The position numbers and the translations under genes were made by a program. 64,000 bases of DNA, from contig JAGSNX010000002.1 in the NCBI GenBank assembly GCA_018139225.1, forward strand, positions 496,001 to 560,000, read 5' to 3'. Below are positions 9,907 through 17,561 of the stretch, piece by piece. The stretch's first letter is position 1, and each line of letters opens with the position of its first letter. Below the pieces are notes generated by a model that was not told the DNA's origin, ran no database searches, and was given only the letters and a program-made list of their open reading frames with translations. Source of the stretch: Microvirga sp. SRT01. GTDB lineage: Bacteria; Pseudomonadota; Alphaproteobacteria; Sphingomonadales; Sphingomonadaceae.

Positions 9907-10448
9907 CCGACGCTCCAGAAGACGGTTCCGAGGATGGCGGCGGACGCGGGCGCGGCGATCATCCGCGACGGGCCGGCGCGAGTCATCTGCACCGCGATGA
10001 TGATCGCCCAGGCGATCGGTTGCAGGAACAGCGTGATGACGACCGCATCGGTCTCCACCGCGCCGGCCCGCCGGGCCGCGGCCTGCACGCCGAACGCCAG
10101 CCACTGCGCCGCGACGAAGGCGACGGGTACGACGAGAACGAAGACCGACACCCGCGCCGCGATTTCGGAGGCGCGTTGTGGTAAGGCGATCGCCGCCGCC
10201 ACGCGGGCGGGACGCTGTGGCCGGGCGGGGGAGGTCCAGCCTGCGTAGAGCAGCATCGCCAGCGCCGCGGCCGAGCCGGCGAGGATCGTCACCGCGAGGC
10301 CCCACGCGCCATCGGCGACGGTCGCGCCGATCGCCGCGACGGCGGCGATCAGCCAACCCCCCAGTGCCACCCCGCGACGGCCGTCCCAACCGAACCGCAC
10401 GAGCATCATCGCGGCGACCGCCATCAGCAGCATCACCGGCGTCGTCAT
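9903..10448 (-). CDS. Hypothetical integral membrane protein, partner of PepSY protein
   Basis: A protein of 181 residues with about five or six hydrophobic segments and no recognised domain. Small membrane proteins of this sort commonly sit just upstream of PepSY_TM genes in sphingomonads and other proteobacteria, which makes a shared role in iron uptake or reduction likely, but this is inference from context. The start ATG at 10448 gives MTTPVMLLMAVAAMML, so the first helix begins at once. It is the first gene of a two-gene operon. Confidence 0.78.
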   Translation of the reverse strand: MTTPVMLLMAVAAMMLVRFGWDGRRGVALGGWLIAAVAAIGATVADGAWGLAVTILAGSAAALAMLLYAGWTSPARPQRPARVAAAIALPQRASEIAARVSVFVLVVPVAFVAAQWLAFGVQAAARRAGAVETDAVVITLFLQPIAWAIIIAVQMTRAGPSRMIAAPASAAILGTVFWSVG

Positions 10449-10540
10449 GCCGCCAAGTCCATGCCAGGGCTGGGCTTCATCGACGGTTCTCCGCTACTAC
10501 GACGCTGATCGGCATGGCCGCACCGGTACAAGCCGCGCTA

Positions 10541-10558
10541 TTGCAAATCAATCGCATA
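10541..10558. promoter_or_regulatory. Putative Fur box upstream of the PepSY operon
   Basis: The sequence TTGCAAATCAATCGCATA contains a 7-1-7 imperfect inverted repeat (TGCAAAT, C, AATCGCA; 5 of 7 pairs match). It resembles the TGCRAAT-type Fur sites reported in alphaproteobacteria. It lies about 95-110 bp before the start of the membrane-protein/PepSY pair, whose family is iron-linked. The match is by eye only. Confidence 0.4.
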
Positions 10559-10752
10559 GTGGAGCGGGTCGGAAAACGCTGAGGTCAGCGCCCCGCGAAT
10601 GCGCCGATGTCGTTGGGCGCGCACCGCACGGCGTCGACGTGCATCTTCACTCCCGCTTCGGGGATTGTTGCAGAACCTCGTCTGTCATCCCGGACAGGCC
10701 GGGGTCCACTTGGGACTACGGCGGTAGGAGATCGGGAACGTTGCCCAACTAG

Positions 10753-10777
10753 ACCCCGGCCTCCGCCGGGGTGGTAG
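10753..10777. repeat. Dispersed GC-rich palindromic repeat, copy 1
   Basis: ACCCCGGCCTCCGCCGGGGT followed by GGTAG forms a short hairpin. Near-copies lie at 21605-21628 and 22932-22956, always between genes. Confidence 0.6.
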
Positions 10778-11140
10778 TTTGCCACCAGACAGGAGGCTGT
10801 TTCGCAAGGCCCCTCCACCAGCGAGCCGCTCGCGATAACGTCCCATTCCGAACTTTGTCCGGCAAGTCACATGGGACACGGTGCAGGCGACGATCCTGAA
10901 GTTCGGGACGTAAAGATCGCGCTCAAGGCTTCGATACGATCCGCGGCTGGCGGCAATGGTTTGACGATGGAGCAGCGCGGCGGTTCTTCTGCCCTGTGCC
11001 GTCAGTCGAAGCCTCGTCTCCCCGGACGTGGTCGGCGTCGACTGAGCAGCGAGCGCCGCCCGCTGAGCCTCTTGCCAATGAAGCCGCGCTTGAGAGGCCT
11101 CGGATATGTCGGTCATTGTTCCCGCTAGACACATACCGCT

Positions 11141-11200
11141 CATGTGCTCCCGCGAAGGCGGGAGCCCAGTACTGTGCTCCCGCCTTCGCGGGAGCACATG
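11141..11200. repeat. Perfect 25-bp inverted repeat (REP/BIME-like)
   Basis: The arms at 11141-11165 and 11176-11200 are exact reverse complements, separated by 10 bp (CCAGTACTGT). Each arm itself contains a small palindrome, CTCCCGCGAAGGCGGGAG, so the unit is a pair of head-to-head REP-like hairpins. No transposase is nearby. Confidence 0.85.
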
Positions 11201-11422
11201 GATGCGGGGAAAGTTGTAGTTCCTAATTAGGAGGGGCAAGTCTCAGGCACGTCTGCGGTAAAAGGCGCACTTGCGCCGATCGCCTTAAAGCTCGAAGCGA
11301 AGTCGATCAGTCCCAGGAACGAGATGTCGGCACAGGCGCAGTCGGTCATATAAATTAGCGGACGTGCCCTGTCGCCAGCTACAATCCTCCTTCCCGCAGC
11401 CCCGAAGGAGCGGAGGTACGTG

Positions 11423-11821
11423 TCAGGTCCCCGAGGACACGCCGTCCTCGACCAGTGCATCCGCCAGCAGGGCGCGGATCGCCTGCAACGATGCCGCGGT
11501 GTCCGGGTCAGCAGGTGAGGGAGCAGTGTCCGCGACGGGCGAGGGAGGTGGCGAAGCCGTGCCCTTCTTCTCCGCGGCCAGCAACTGCTGAACGCCGCGG
11601 ATCGTGTAGCCCTCGTGGTTCAGCAGCGCGTCGATACGCCGCACCAGTGCGACGTCGTCGGTGCGGTAGTAACGGCGGTTGCCGGCACGGGTTAACGGCC
11701 GCAACTGGGGAAAGCGCGTCTCCCAGTACCGCAGCACATGATGCGGCAGACCGGTGTCCGCCGACACCTCGCCAATCGTTTTCAGCGCGCCACTCGCCTT
11801 GGGCGTGGGCGCGCCGACCAC
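11423..11821 (-). CDS. MerR family transcriptional regulator
   Basis: A 132-residue DNA-binding regulator. The N-terminal MerR winged helix is visible from about residue 14: KTIGEVSADTGLPHHVLRYWETRFPQLRP, then AGNRRYYRTDDVALVRRI. The C-terminal part is short and proline/alanine-rich, with no metal- or drug-binding domain, as in the small MerR proteins that follow ihfA in many alphaproteobacteria. It begins 2 bp after the ihfA stop, so it is probably expressed with ihfA. The target is unknown. Confidence 0.88.
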   Translation of the reverse strand: MVGAPTPKASGALKTIGEVSADTGLPHHVLRYWETRFPQLRPLTRAGNRRYYRTDDVALVRRIDALLNHEGYTIRGVQQLLAAEKKGTASPPPSPVADTAPSPADPDTAASLQAIRALLADALVEDGVSSGT

Positions 11822-11823
11822 GA

Positions 11824-12129
11824 TTATGCCTCCGGAGCCCCGACGATGCGGTCGCGCATCATCTGGCTGGCTCGGAATGTGAGGACGCGGCGGGGTGCGA
11901 TCGGCACTTCGATGCCGGTCTTGGGATTGCGACCGACGCGCTCACCCTTGTCGCGGAGCACGAAGGTACCGAACCCGGAAATCTTGACGTTCTCGCCCGA
12001 GGCGAGGCTCTCGCACATTTCCGACAGGATCTGCTCGACGATATCCGCTGAGTCCGCGCGGCTCAGACCGACCTGATGATGCAGTGCTTCGGCCAGATCG
12101 GCCCGCGTCAACGTCCCTGCTTCACTCAT
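11824..12129 (-). CDS. ihfA: Integration host factor subunit alpha
   Basis: A DNA-bending protein of 101 residues. The HU/IHF fold is complete, including the arm motif [20 protein letters not shown], in which the Pro intercalates into the minor groove. IHF-alpha features are [13 protein letters not shown] and the N-terminal TRADLAEAL. It normally pairs with IhfB, which is not in this window. A perfect 15-bp palindrome lies about 60 bp upstream of its start and may overlap its promoter. Order on this strand is plsX, fabH, ihfA, merR. Confidence 0.96.
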   Translation of the reverse strand: MSEAGTLTRADLAEALHHQVGLSRADSADIVEQILSEMCESLASGENVKISGFGTFVLRDKGERVGRNPKTGIEVPIAPRRVLTFRASQMMRDRIVGAPEA

Positions 12130-12189
12130 TCCAGGCTCCCCATTCGCCGCGCCTACACTGGCACAAGGCGATTCGAAAGCCCCTTTGCT

Positions 12190-12204
12190 CTATGTTACAC
12201 ATAG
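12190..12204. promoter_or_regulatory. Palindrome in the ihfA upstream region
   Basis: CTATGTTACACATAG has perfect 6-bp arms around a 3-nt centre. On the reverse strand it contains TAACAT, a fair -10 element, 61 bp before the ihfA start, so it may be an operator over the promoter. Which protein binds it is unknown. Confidence 0.4.
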
Positions 12205-12244
12205 TTGAAAAGAGGAGAACCGCACATGAATGAAGTTTTTGCCG

Positions 12245-13210
12245 CTAAAAACGGATGACGGCCGCGCCCCAGGTGAATCCGCCGCCCATCGCCTCCAGCA
12301 CGACGATGTCGCCCTGCTTCACGCGCCCGTCGCGGACGCCGACATCGAGGGCCAGCGGCACCGACGCCGCGGAGGTGTTCGCGTGGCGGTCGACCGTGAC
12401 GATGACCGTCTCGGGTGCCAGGCCCAGCTTGCGTGCGGTCGCATCGAGGATGCGGGCATTGGCCTGATGCGGCACGACCCAGTCGACATCGTCGGCGGCG
12501 ATGCCGGCGATCCCCAGCGACTCCGTCATCACGGCCGCCAGATTGGTCACGGCGTGGCGGAATACCTCGCGCCCCTTCATCCGCAGCTTGCCGACGGTAC
12601 CGGTGGTCGACGGTCCACCATCGACATAGAGCAGGTCGTTGTAGCGACCGTCCGCGTGCAGTTTCGTCGCAAGGATGCCGCGGCCGTCCTGTTCGACTTC
12701 CTGCCCCTCCAGCACGATCGCGCCGGCGCCGTCGCCGAACAGGACGCAGGTGGTGCGATCCTCCCAATCGAGGATGCGGCTGAACGTCTCCGCCCCGATC
12801 ACCAGCGCGCGGCGGTGGACGCCGGTGCGCAGCATCGAATCGGCGACCTGCACGGCGTACAGAAAACCTGAACACACTGCCGCCACGTCGAACGCGACGC
12901 AGTCGAGGATGCCCAGCGCCGCCTGGACCTTGGTCGCGGTAGCGGGGAACGTCTGGTCGGGCGTAGCCGTCGCCAGCACGATCAGGTCGATATCGGTGGC
13001 GGCGATCCCCGCCGCCTCGATCGCGCGCCGGGCGGCGTCGGTGGCGAGCGTGCCCGTCGTCTCGTCCGGGCCGGCGATGTGGCGGAAGCGGATACCGGTC
13101 CGCTCGACGATCCATTCGTCGCTGGTATCGACCTGCGCCGCCAGTTCCGCGTTCGACACGCGGCGGGCCGGCAGGGCCGACCCGGTGCCGGTCACGACCG
13201 AGCGGATCAT
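12245..13210 (-). CDS. fabH: Beta-ketoacyl-ACP synthase III
   Basis: Starts fatty acid synthesis by condensing acetyl-CoA with malonyl-ACP in the cytosol. Across 321 residues the Cys-His-Asn triad is visible: Cys113 in [10 protein letters not shown], His248 in PHQANARI and Asn278 in RHANTSAAS. The length is normal for FabH. The start ATG at 13210 overlaps the plsX stop by 4 bp, so it is coupled to plsX. This plsX-fabH-ihfA-merR order is a conserved alphaproteobacterial lipid/nucleoid cluster. Confidence 0.96.
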   Translation of the reverse strand: MIRSVVTGTGSALPARRVSNAELAAQVDTSDEWIVERTGIRFRHIAGPDETTGTLATDAARRAIEAAGIAATDIDLIVLATATPDQTFPATATKVQAALGILDCVAFDVAAVCSGFLYAVQVADSMLRTGVHRRALVIGAETFSRILDWEDRTTCVLFGDGAGAIVLEGQEVEQDGRGILATKLHADGRYNDLLYVDGGPSTTGTVGKLRMKGREVFRHAVTNLAAVMTESLGIAGIAADDVDWVVPHQANARILDATARKLGLAPETVIVTVDRHANTSAASVPLALDVGVRDGRVKQGDIVVLEAMGGGFTWGAAVIRF

Positions 13211-14280
13211 GCCGCCGCGTCCTGCGGCTTGGGAGTGCCGGCACGTCGGGCGGGGCGGGCGACATGCTCCAGCCCCAGATCCTCGGCGATGCGGCGGGTG
13301 AGGTCGGCGCGCGCCATCTTCGTCGCGTTGCCGATGGCGGTGGCGACGCCGCGCTCGTTGGCGCTGCCGTGGCTCTTCACGACGATGCCGTTGAGGCCCA
13401 GAAACACCGCGCCATTGTGGTTGTTGGGATCGAGATGATGCTTCAGCAGCTCGGTCGCGGGGCGGGAGATCAGGAAGCCGACCTTTGACCGGATGGAGCT
13501 GGTAAAGGCCCGCTTCAGCAGGTCGGCGACGAACCGCGCCGTCCCTTCCGCGGTCTTCAGCGCGATGTTGCCGGCAAAGCCGTCGCACACGATCACGTCG
13601 TGGTTGCCGCGCGCCAGCTTGTCGCCCTCGACGAAGCCGGTGAACGCGAGCGGGAGGTGCGCAGCCGCCTTCAACTGAGTCGCGGCGTCGCGAATCACGT
13701 CGGTGCCCTTCTGATCCTCCGACCCGATGTTGAGCAGCGCCACGCGGGGCCGCTCCAGGTCCATGATCGTACGGGCATAGGCCGCGCCCATCACCGCGAA
13801 CTGGACGAGGTTGCGGGCATCGACTTCGGTATTGGCACCCAGGTCGAGCATCACGACGTCGTTGTCACCCAATGTCGGCAACGGCGCGGCGAGCGCCGGC
13901 CGGTCGATGCCGGGCAGCGTGCGCAATGCGACCTTTGCCATCGCCATCAGCGCGCCGGTGTTGCCGGCGGACACGGCAGCCGCCGCGCGACCCTGCTTCA
14001 CCAGATCGATCGCCACGCCCATCGACGTGCGTTTGGCGCGACGGATCGCCTGGCTCGGCTTTTCGCTCGGCCCGACGACCTCGGGCGCGTGTACGACCTC
14101 GGCGTTCTGACTGAGATTGGGGTGGGCGACGAGGGCTTCGCGAATCGCCGCCTCGTCGCCCACCAGCAGGAACCGGCTGCCCTCGAACGCGCGGCGCGCC
14201 CGCGCCACGCCGGCGAGCATCACCGCCAGCCCTTCGTCACCGCCCATCGCATCGATGGCGATCCAGGGCTGTTCGGTCAT
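13207..14280 (-). CDS. plsX: Phosphate acyltransferase PlsX
   Basis: Makes acyl-phosphate from acyl-ACP for phospholipid synthesis at the membrane surface. The 357 residues begin with [11 protein letters not shown], the PlsX signature, and continue with [10 protein letters not shown] and [11 protein letters not shown], both typical. The C-terminal 20 residues are low-complexity. It lies 24 bp after rpmF on the same strand, so transcription probably starts before rpmF, as in the classic rpmF-plsX-fabH operon. Confidence 0.96.
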   Translation of the reverse strand: MTEQPWIAIDAMGGDEGLAVMLAGVARARRAFEGSRFLLVGDEAAIREALVAHPNLSQNAEVVHAPEVVGPSEKPSQAIRRAKRTSMGVAIDLVKQGRAAAAVSAGNTGALMAMAKVALRTLPGIDRPALAAPLPTLGDNDVVMLDLGANTEVDARNLVQFAVMGAAYARTIMDLERPRVALLNIGSEDQKGTDVIRDAATQLKAAAHLPLAFTGFVEGDKLARGNHDVIVCDGFAGNIALKTAEGTARFVADLLKRAFTSSIRSKVGFLISRPATELLKHHLDPNNHNGAVFLGLNGIVVKSHGSANERGVATAIGNATKMARADLTRRIAEDLGLEHVARPARRAGTPKPQDAAA

Positions 14281-14304
14281 CGTCGGTTCCAGTCGTTCGG
14301 AGGC

Positions 14305-14484
14305 TTACGCCTCGACCGACACGACCTCGCGGCCATTATAATGGCCGCAGGCGCCGCACAGCACGTGCGGGCGCTTCAGCTCGCCGCAGTTCGGGCACTC
14401 CTGAAAGGCCGCGACGGTCAGCGAATCGTGACCGCGACGCATGCCGCGCTTGGAGGGAGAGGTCTTTCGCTTGGGAACGGCCAT
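14305..14484 (-). CDS. rpmF: 50S ribosomal protein L32
   Basis: A 59-residue zinc-type L32. The N-terminus [20 protein letters not shown] is the conserved rRNA-contact segment, and the four zinc cysteines are visible in CPNC and CGAC. The start ATG is at 14484 and the stop TAA at 14305. It is first in the rpmF-plsX-fabH order, and it is divergent from the MAPEG gene. Confidence 0.96.
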   Translation of the reverse strand: MAVPKRKTSPSKRGMRRGHDSLTVAAFQECPNCGELKRPHVLCGACGHYNGREVVSVEA

Positions 14485-14732
14485 TGCGGCACCTTGTCGT
14501 GTTTATACCGGTGGAGACGAACACAAAAAAGTCGGGCACGGCCGAATTGGCCGCGCCGGCATTCCGGGTCCGTCGCGAAGCGTGGCGCTATAGCGAATTC
14601 GGCTGCGGTTGCAAGCGTCGCGACGTGCTTCCGATGCGGCCGGAGGTGCGTTTCGACGGCGGGGACTGGCGGCTTGCCGTGCCGCGACGGGCGGTCCATC
14701 CCGGACCCGATACCACAGGAAGGCCGACGACG

Positions 14733-15170
14733 ATGATCCTGCCCGTTTCGCTTACCATCGCCGCCGCGTGCGGTGCGCTCAACCTGTGGCTGGCGCTCAG
14801 GACCAGCGTCGGCCGGGTCAAGGGCAAGGTGATGATCGGCGACGGCGGCGATCCGACGATGCTGGCGCGGACGCGGGCGCATGCGAACCTGACGGAATAC
14901 GCCCCGTTCGTGCTGATCCTGATCGCGCTGATCGAACTGGCGGGCGGATCGCCGACGACCTTGTGGTTGCTGGGGAGTGCGTTCGTTCTCGCCCGGATCG
15001 CGCACGGGATCGGCATGCTGCGACCCGCGCCCAACATCCTGCGCGCGGGTGGCGCGGTGCTGACGTGGCTGCTGCTCGCCGGGCTGGCAGGATGGGCGCT
15101 GGCGATCGTGGTGGCCGCGCCGCGCGTCGCCGCGGGGCATCCGATCGTGCTGACGGTGGCGCCGCAATGA
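14733..15170 (+). CDS. MAPEG family membrane protein
   Basis: A 145-residue membrane protein of the MAPEG family (eicosanoid/glutathione metabolism fold), with four hydrophobic segments. The family motif is visible as RAHANLTEY. The enzyme activity of bacterial members is mostly unknown; glutathione transferase-like activity is possible. The ATG at 14733 is preferred because AGGAAGG precedes it, although the frame is open to 14484. Its stop overlaps the start of the M28 peptidase gene (ATGA). Confidence 0.88.
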   Translation: MILPVSLTIAAACGALNLWLALRTSVGRVKGKVMIGDGGDPTMLARTRAHANLTEYAPFVLILIALIELAGGSPTTLWLLGSAFVLARIAHGIGMLRPAPNILRAGGAVLTWLLLAGLAGWALAIVVAAPRVAAGHPIVLTVAPQ

Positions 15171-16792
15171 TCCGCCTGCTTCCCCTTGCGGCGCTGTTGC
15201 TCGGTGCCGCCTCCGCGCCGCCACAGGCGATCTCGCCGGAACGCCTGTCCGCGGATGTGAAGACGCTCGCCTCCGACGCGTTCGGCGGCCGTGCGCCCGG
15301 CACGCCGGGAGAGGCGAAGACGGTCGACTGGCTGATCGCCGCGTTCAGGGATGCCGGGCTGCAACCCGGCGGGCGCGGCGATAGCTGGACGCAGGACGTG
15401 CCGCTGGTGCGGACGCAGCTTGGCAGCGGCACGGTATCGGCGGGCGGAGCGCCCCTCGCGATCGGGCGCGACGTGTATCTGAGTACCGTCCGCCCGGTGA
15501 CGCGCACGACGATCGCCGCCGCGCCGATGGTCTTCGTCGGCTATGGTGTCTCCGCGCCCGAACGGGGCTGGGATGATTTCAAGGGTGTGGACCTGAAGGG
15601 CAAGGTCGCCGTCATCCTGGTCAACGATCCCGATTTCGAGGCGAAGCCGGGCGACGACGCGGCGGGCAAGTTCGGCGACCGGCGCATGACCTATTACGGG
15701 CGCTGGACCTACAAGTTCGAGGAAGCCGCGCGGCGCGGCGCGATCGCCGCGCTGATCGTCCACGACACCGCCGGGGCCGGCTATGGCTGGGCGACCGTCA
15801 CTGCGCCGGCGGGCGAGAATTACGACGTCGCGAAACCGGCCGCCTCGCGCGTGCTGCTGCAGGGGTGGCTGGAGGGCGCGGCGGCGACGCGGCTGTTCAC
15901 CGCGGCGGGGCTCGATCTGGCCCAGCAACGGAGAGCGGCCCGGCGCGCCGATTTTCGGCCGGTGATGCTGAAGGGGCAGGCGTTCGCAGCCGACCTGCCG
16001 GTGACGGTCACGAGGGCGGTCAGCCGCAACGTGCTGGCGCGCCTGCCCGGCAGCGGCCACGCGGATGAAGTCGTGATGCTCGGCGCGCACTGGGATGCGT
16101 ATGGGGAGGGTGCGCCGGACGCGCAGGGCCGCCGCATCCGCCCCGGTGCGAACGACGACGCGTTGGGCGTCGCCGGGCTGCTGGAGATCGCCCGTTCCGC
16201 CGCCACGGGGCCGCGCCCCGAGCGCAGCCTCGTCTTCGGCGTGTGGACGGGAGAGGAGCGGGGGCTGCTCGGGTCCGAAACCTATGCCGCCGATCCGGTG
16301 TATCCGGCCGCGAAGACGGTTGCGAACCTGACGCTCGACATCCTCCAGACGGGTGGCCCCGCACGCGACGTGATGCTGGTCGGCGACGGTAAGAACGCGC
16401 TGGAGGACATGCTGCGCGACGCCGCCACCGCGCAGGGCCGGGTGGTGACGCCAGAGGCGCTGCCGGAGCGGGGGCTGTTCTATCGTGCGGATCACTTCAG
16501 CCTCGCGCGGCGTGGGGTGCCGACGCTGCTGCTGATGGCGATCAGCGGAGCGCCCGACCTCGTCACCGGCGGGCGTGCGGCGGGGCAGGCTTGGCTGGAC
16601 GGCTATATGCGCTGCTACCACCAGACGTGCGACGCGTGGGATGCCGGCTGGGACCTGCGCGGCGCGGCGGCGGATGTCGATCTGGTGCGGATGGTGACGA
16701 TGGGGCTGGCGACCTCGCGCGCATGGCCGGACTGGAAGCCGGGGTCCGAGTTCGCGGCGGTTCGGGCGAAGACGGCGGGGGAGCGGCGCTAG
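15167..16792 (+). CDS. Exported M28 family zinc aminopeptidase
   Basis: A protein of 541 residues: signal peptide (MIRLLPLAALLLGAASA), a PA-like insert around residues 125-260 (MVFVGYGVSAPERGWDDFKG), and an M28 catalytic domain. Metal and catalytic residues are visible in GAHWDAYGEG, GANDDALGVA (bridging Asp), WTGEERGLLGS (Glu-Glu pair) and FYRADHFS. It should be a periplasmic metallopeptidase. It is coupled to the MAPEG gene by a 4-bp overlap. A close paralog lies at 35078-36727, with the same RWTYKFEEAAR segment. Confidence 0.92.
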   Translation: MIRLLPLAALLLGAASAPPQAISPERLSADVKTLASDAFGGRAPGTPGEAKTVDWLIAAFRDAGLQPGGRGDSWTQDVPLVRTQLGSGTVSAGGAPLAIGRDVYLSTVRPVTRTTIAAAPMVFVGYGVSAPERGWDDFKGVDLKGKVAVILVNDPDFEAKPGDDAAGKFGDRRMTYYGRWTYKFEEAARRGAIAALIVHDTAGAGYGWATVTAPAGENYDVAKPAASRVLLQGWLEGAAATRLFTAAGLDLAQQRRAARRADFRPVMLKGQAFAADLPVTVTRAVSRNVLARLPGSGHADEVVMLGAHWDAYGEGAPDAQGRRIRPGANDDALGVAGLLEIARSAATGPRPERSLVFGVWTGEERGLLGSETYAADPVYPAAKTVANLTLDILQTGGPARDVMLVGDGKNALEDMLRDAATAQGRVVTPEALPERGLFYRADHFSLARRGVPTLLLMAISGAPDLVTGGRAAGQAWLDGYMRCYHQTCDAWDAGWDLRGAAADVDLVRMVTMGLATSRAWPDWKPGSEFAAVRAKTAGERR

Positions 16793-16829
16793 GCCAGCGT
16801 CGCCTTTGCACGCATCGTCGGCCGACGCA

Positions 16830-17492
16830 CTACTGCCCGGCCAGCACCGCGTCGCCGACGAAGCCGTTGCTGGCGCGTTCGTGCGCGAAGGTGCTGGCGT
16901 GGCCGTGGCCGGGGATGAAGGCGGTGTCGTCGCCGAGCGGCCACAGCTTTTCCACCACCGATCGCACCAGCTGGTCGTGATCGCCGCCGGGAAAGTCGGA
17001 GCGGCCGACGGACCCCTGAAACAGCACGTCGCCGACCAGCGCCAGCTTCGACGGCGGGTGGTGGAAGATGACGTGGCCGCGGGTGTGGCCGGGCGTCTCG
17101 TATACGTCGAGTATCAGGTCGCCGATCGTCACCGTGTCGCCCTCGACCAGCCAGCGGTCGGGTTCGAACACCACGCCGCGGATGCCGTACGTGCGGCCGT
17201 CTTCGTCCAGCCGCGCGAGCCAGAACCGGTCCTCCTCGTGCGGGCCCTCGATCGGCACGCCGAGTTCGTCCGCCAACGGTTTCGCCTCGCCGGCGTGGTC
17301 GATATGGCCGTGGGTCAGCAGGATCTTTTCGACCGTGACGCCCGCCTGCGCGATGGCGGCGCGGATGCGGGGCAGGTCGCCGCCGGGATCGATCACCGCC
17401 GCCTTCATCGTCGTGGTGCACCAGATGATCGAGCAATTCTGCTGGAGCGGCGTGACCGGGACGATAACGGCGCGAAGGGGAGGCTGGGTCAT
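16830..17492 (-). CDS. MBL-fold metallo-hydrolase (glyoxalase II-like)
   Basis: A 220-residue metallo-beta-lactamase fold hydrolase. The metal motif THGHIDHAGE, the second His in ETPGHTRGHVIF, Asp in LVGDVLFQGS and a final His in IPGHGHAS are all visible, as in YcbL/glyoxalase II-like thioesterases. The start ATG at 17492 gives MTQPPLRAVIVP; an in-frame ATG at 17522 would add ten residues. It is divergent from the pabB fusion gene. The substrate is unknown; S-lactoylglutathione or similar thioesters are possible. Confidence 0.88.
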   Translation of the reverse strand: MTQPPLRAVIVPVTPLQQNCSIIWCTTTMKAAVIDPGGDLPRIRAAIAQAGVTVEKILLTHGHIDHAGEAKPLADELGVPIEGPHEEDRFWLARLDEDGRTYGIRGVVFEPDRWLVEGDTVTIGDLILDVYETPGHTRGHVIFHHPPSKLALVGDVLFQGSVGRSDFPGGDHDQLVRSVVEKLWPLGDDTAFIPGHGHASTFAHERASNGFVGDAVLAGQ

Positions 17493-17561
17493 GGCGGCTG
17501 CTTGGCGCAGGATCGCGCGCATGGTCAATGCTTGCCCTGACCGCGCGCAGGATGCATCTGC

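Larger units (their letters stand above)
10449..11422. other. Gene-poor intergenic stretch with repeats
   Basis: Nearly 1 kb without a gene I can support. It holds a Fur-like site near 10550, a CCCCGGCCTCCGCCGGGG-type repeat at 10753-10777 and a perfect 25-bp-arm inverted repeat at 11141-11200. A reverse-strand frame from about 11117 (MTDISEASQARLHWQEAQ) runs on to 10685 but ends in translated repeat sequence and has no recognisable domain. A second reverse frame at 11227-11349 (MTDCACADISFLGLIDF) is short and could be the end of a decayed gene. The region looks like the scar of deleted genes. Confidence 0.5.

Noticed and set aside
10685-11117. Reverse frame beginning MTDISEASQARLHW
   Set aside because: No domain is recognised, the ribosome site is poor, and the C-terminal third is translated repeat. 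Left as possible remnant within the gene-poor region.
11227-11349. 40-codon reverse frame MTDCACADISFLGLIDF
   Set aside because: It has a faint look of a STAS-like strand-helix, but is too short and isolated to call a gene or pseudogene.
12226-12258. Tiny + strand [13 protein letters not shown] behind a strong AGAGGAG
   Set aside because: Ten codons, antisense to the end of fabH, with no downstream gene on that strand to regulate; likely chance.
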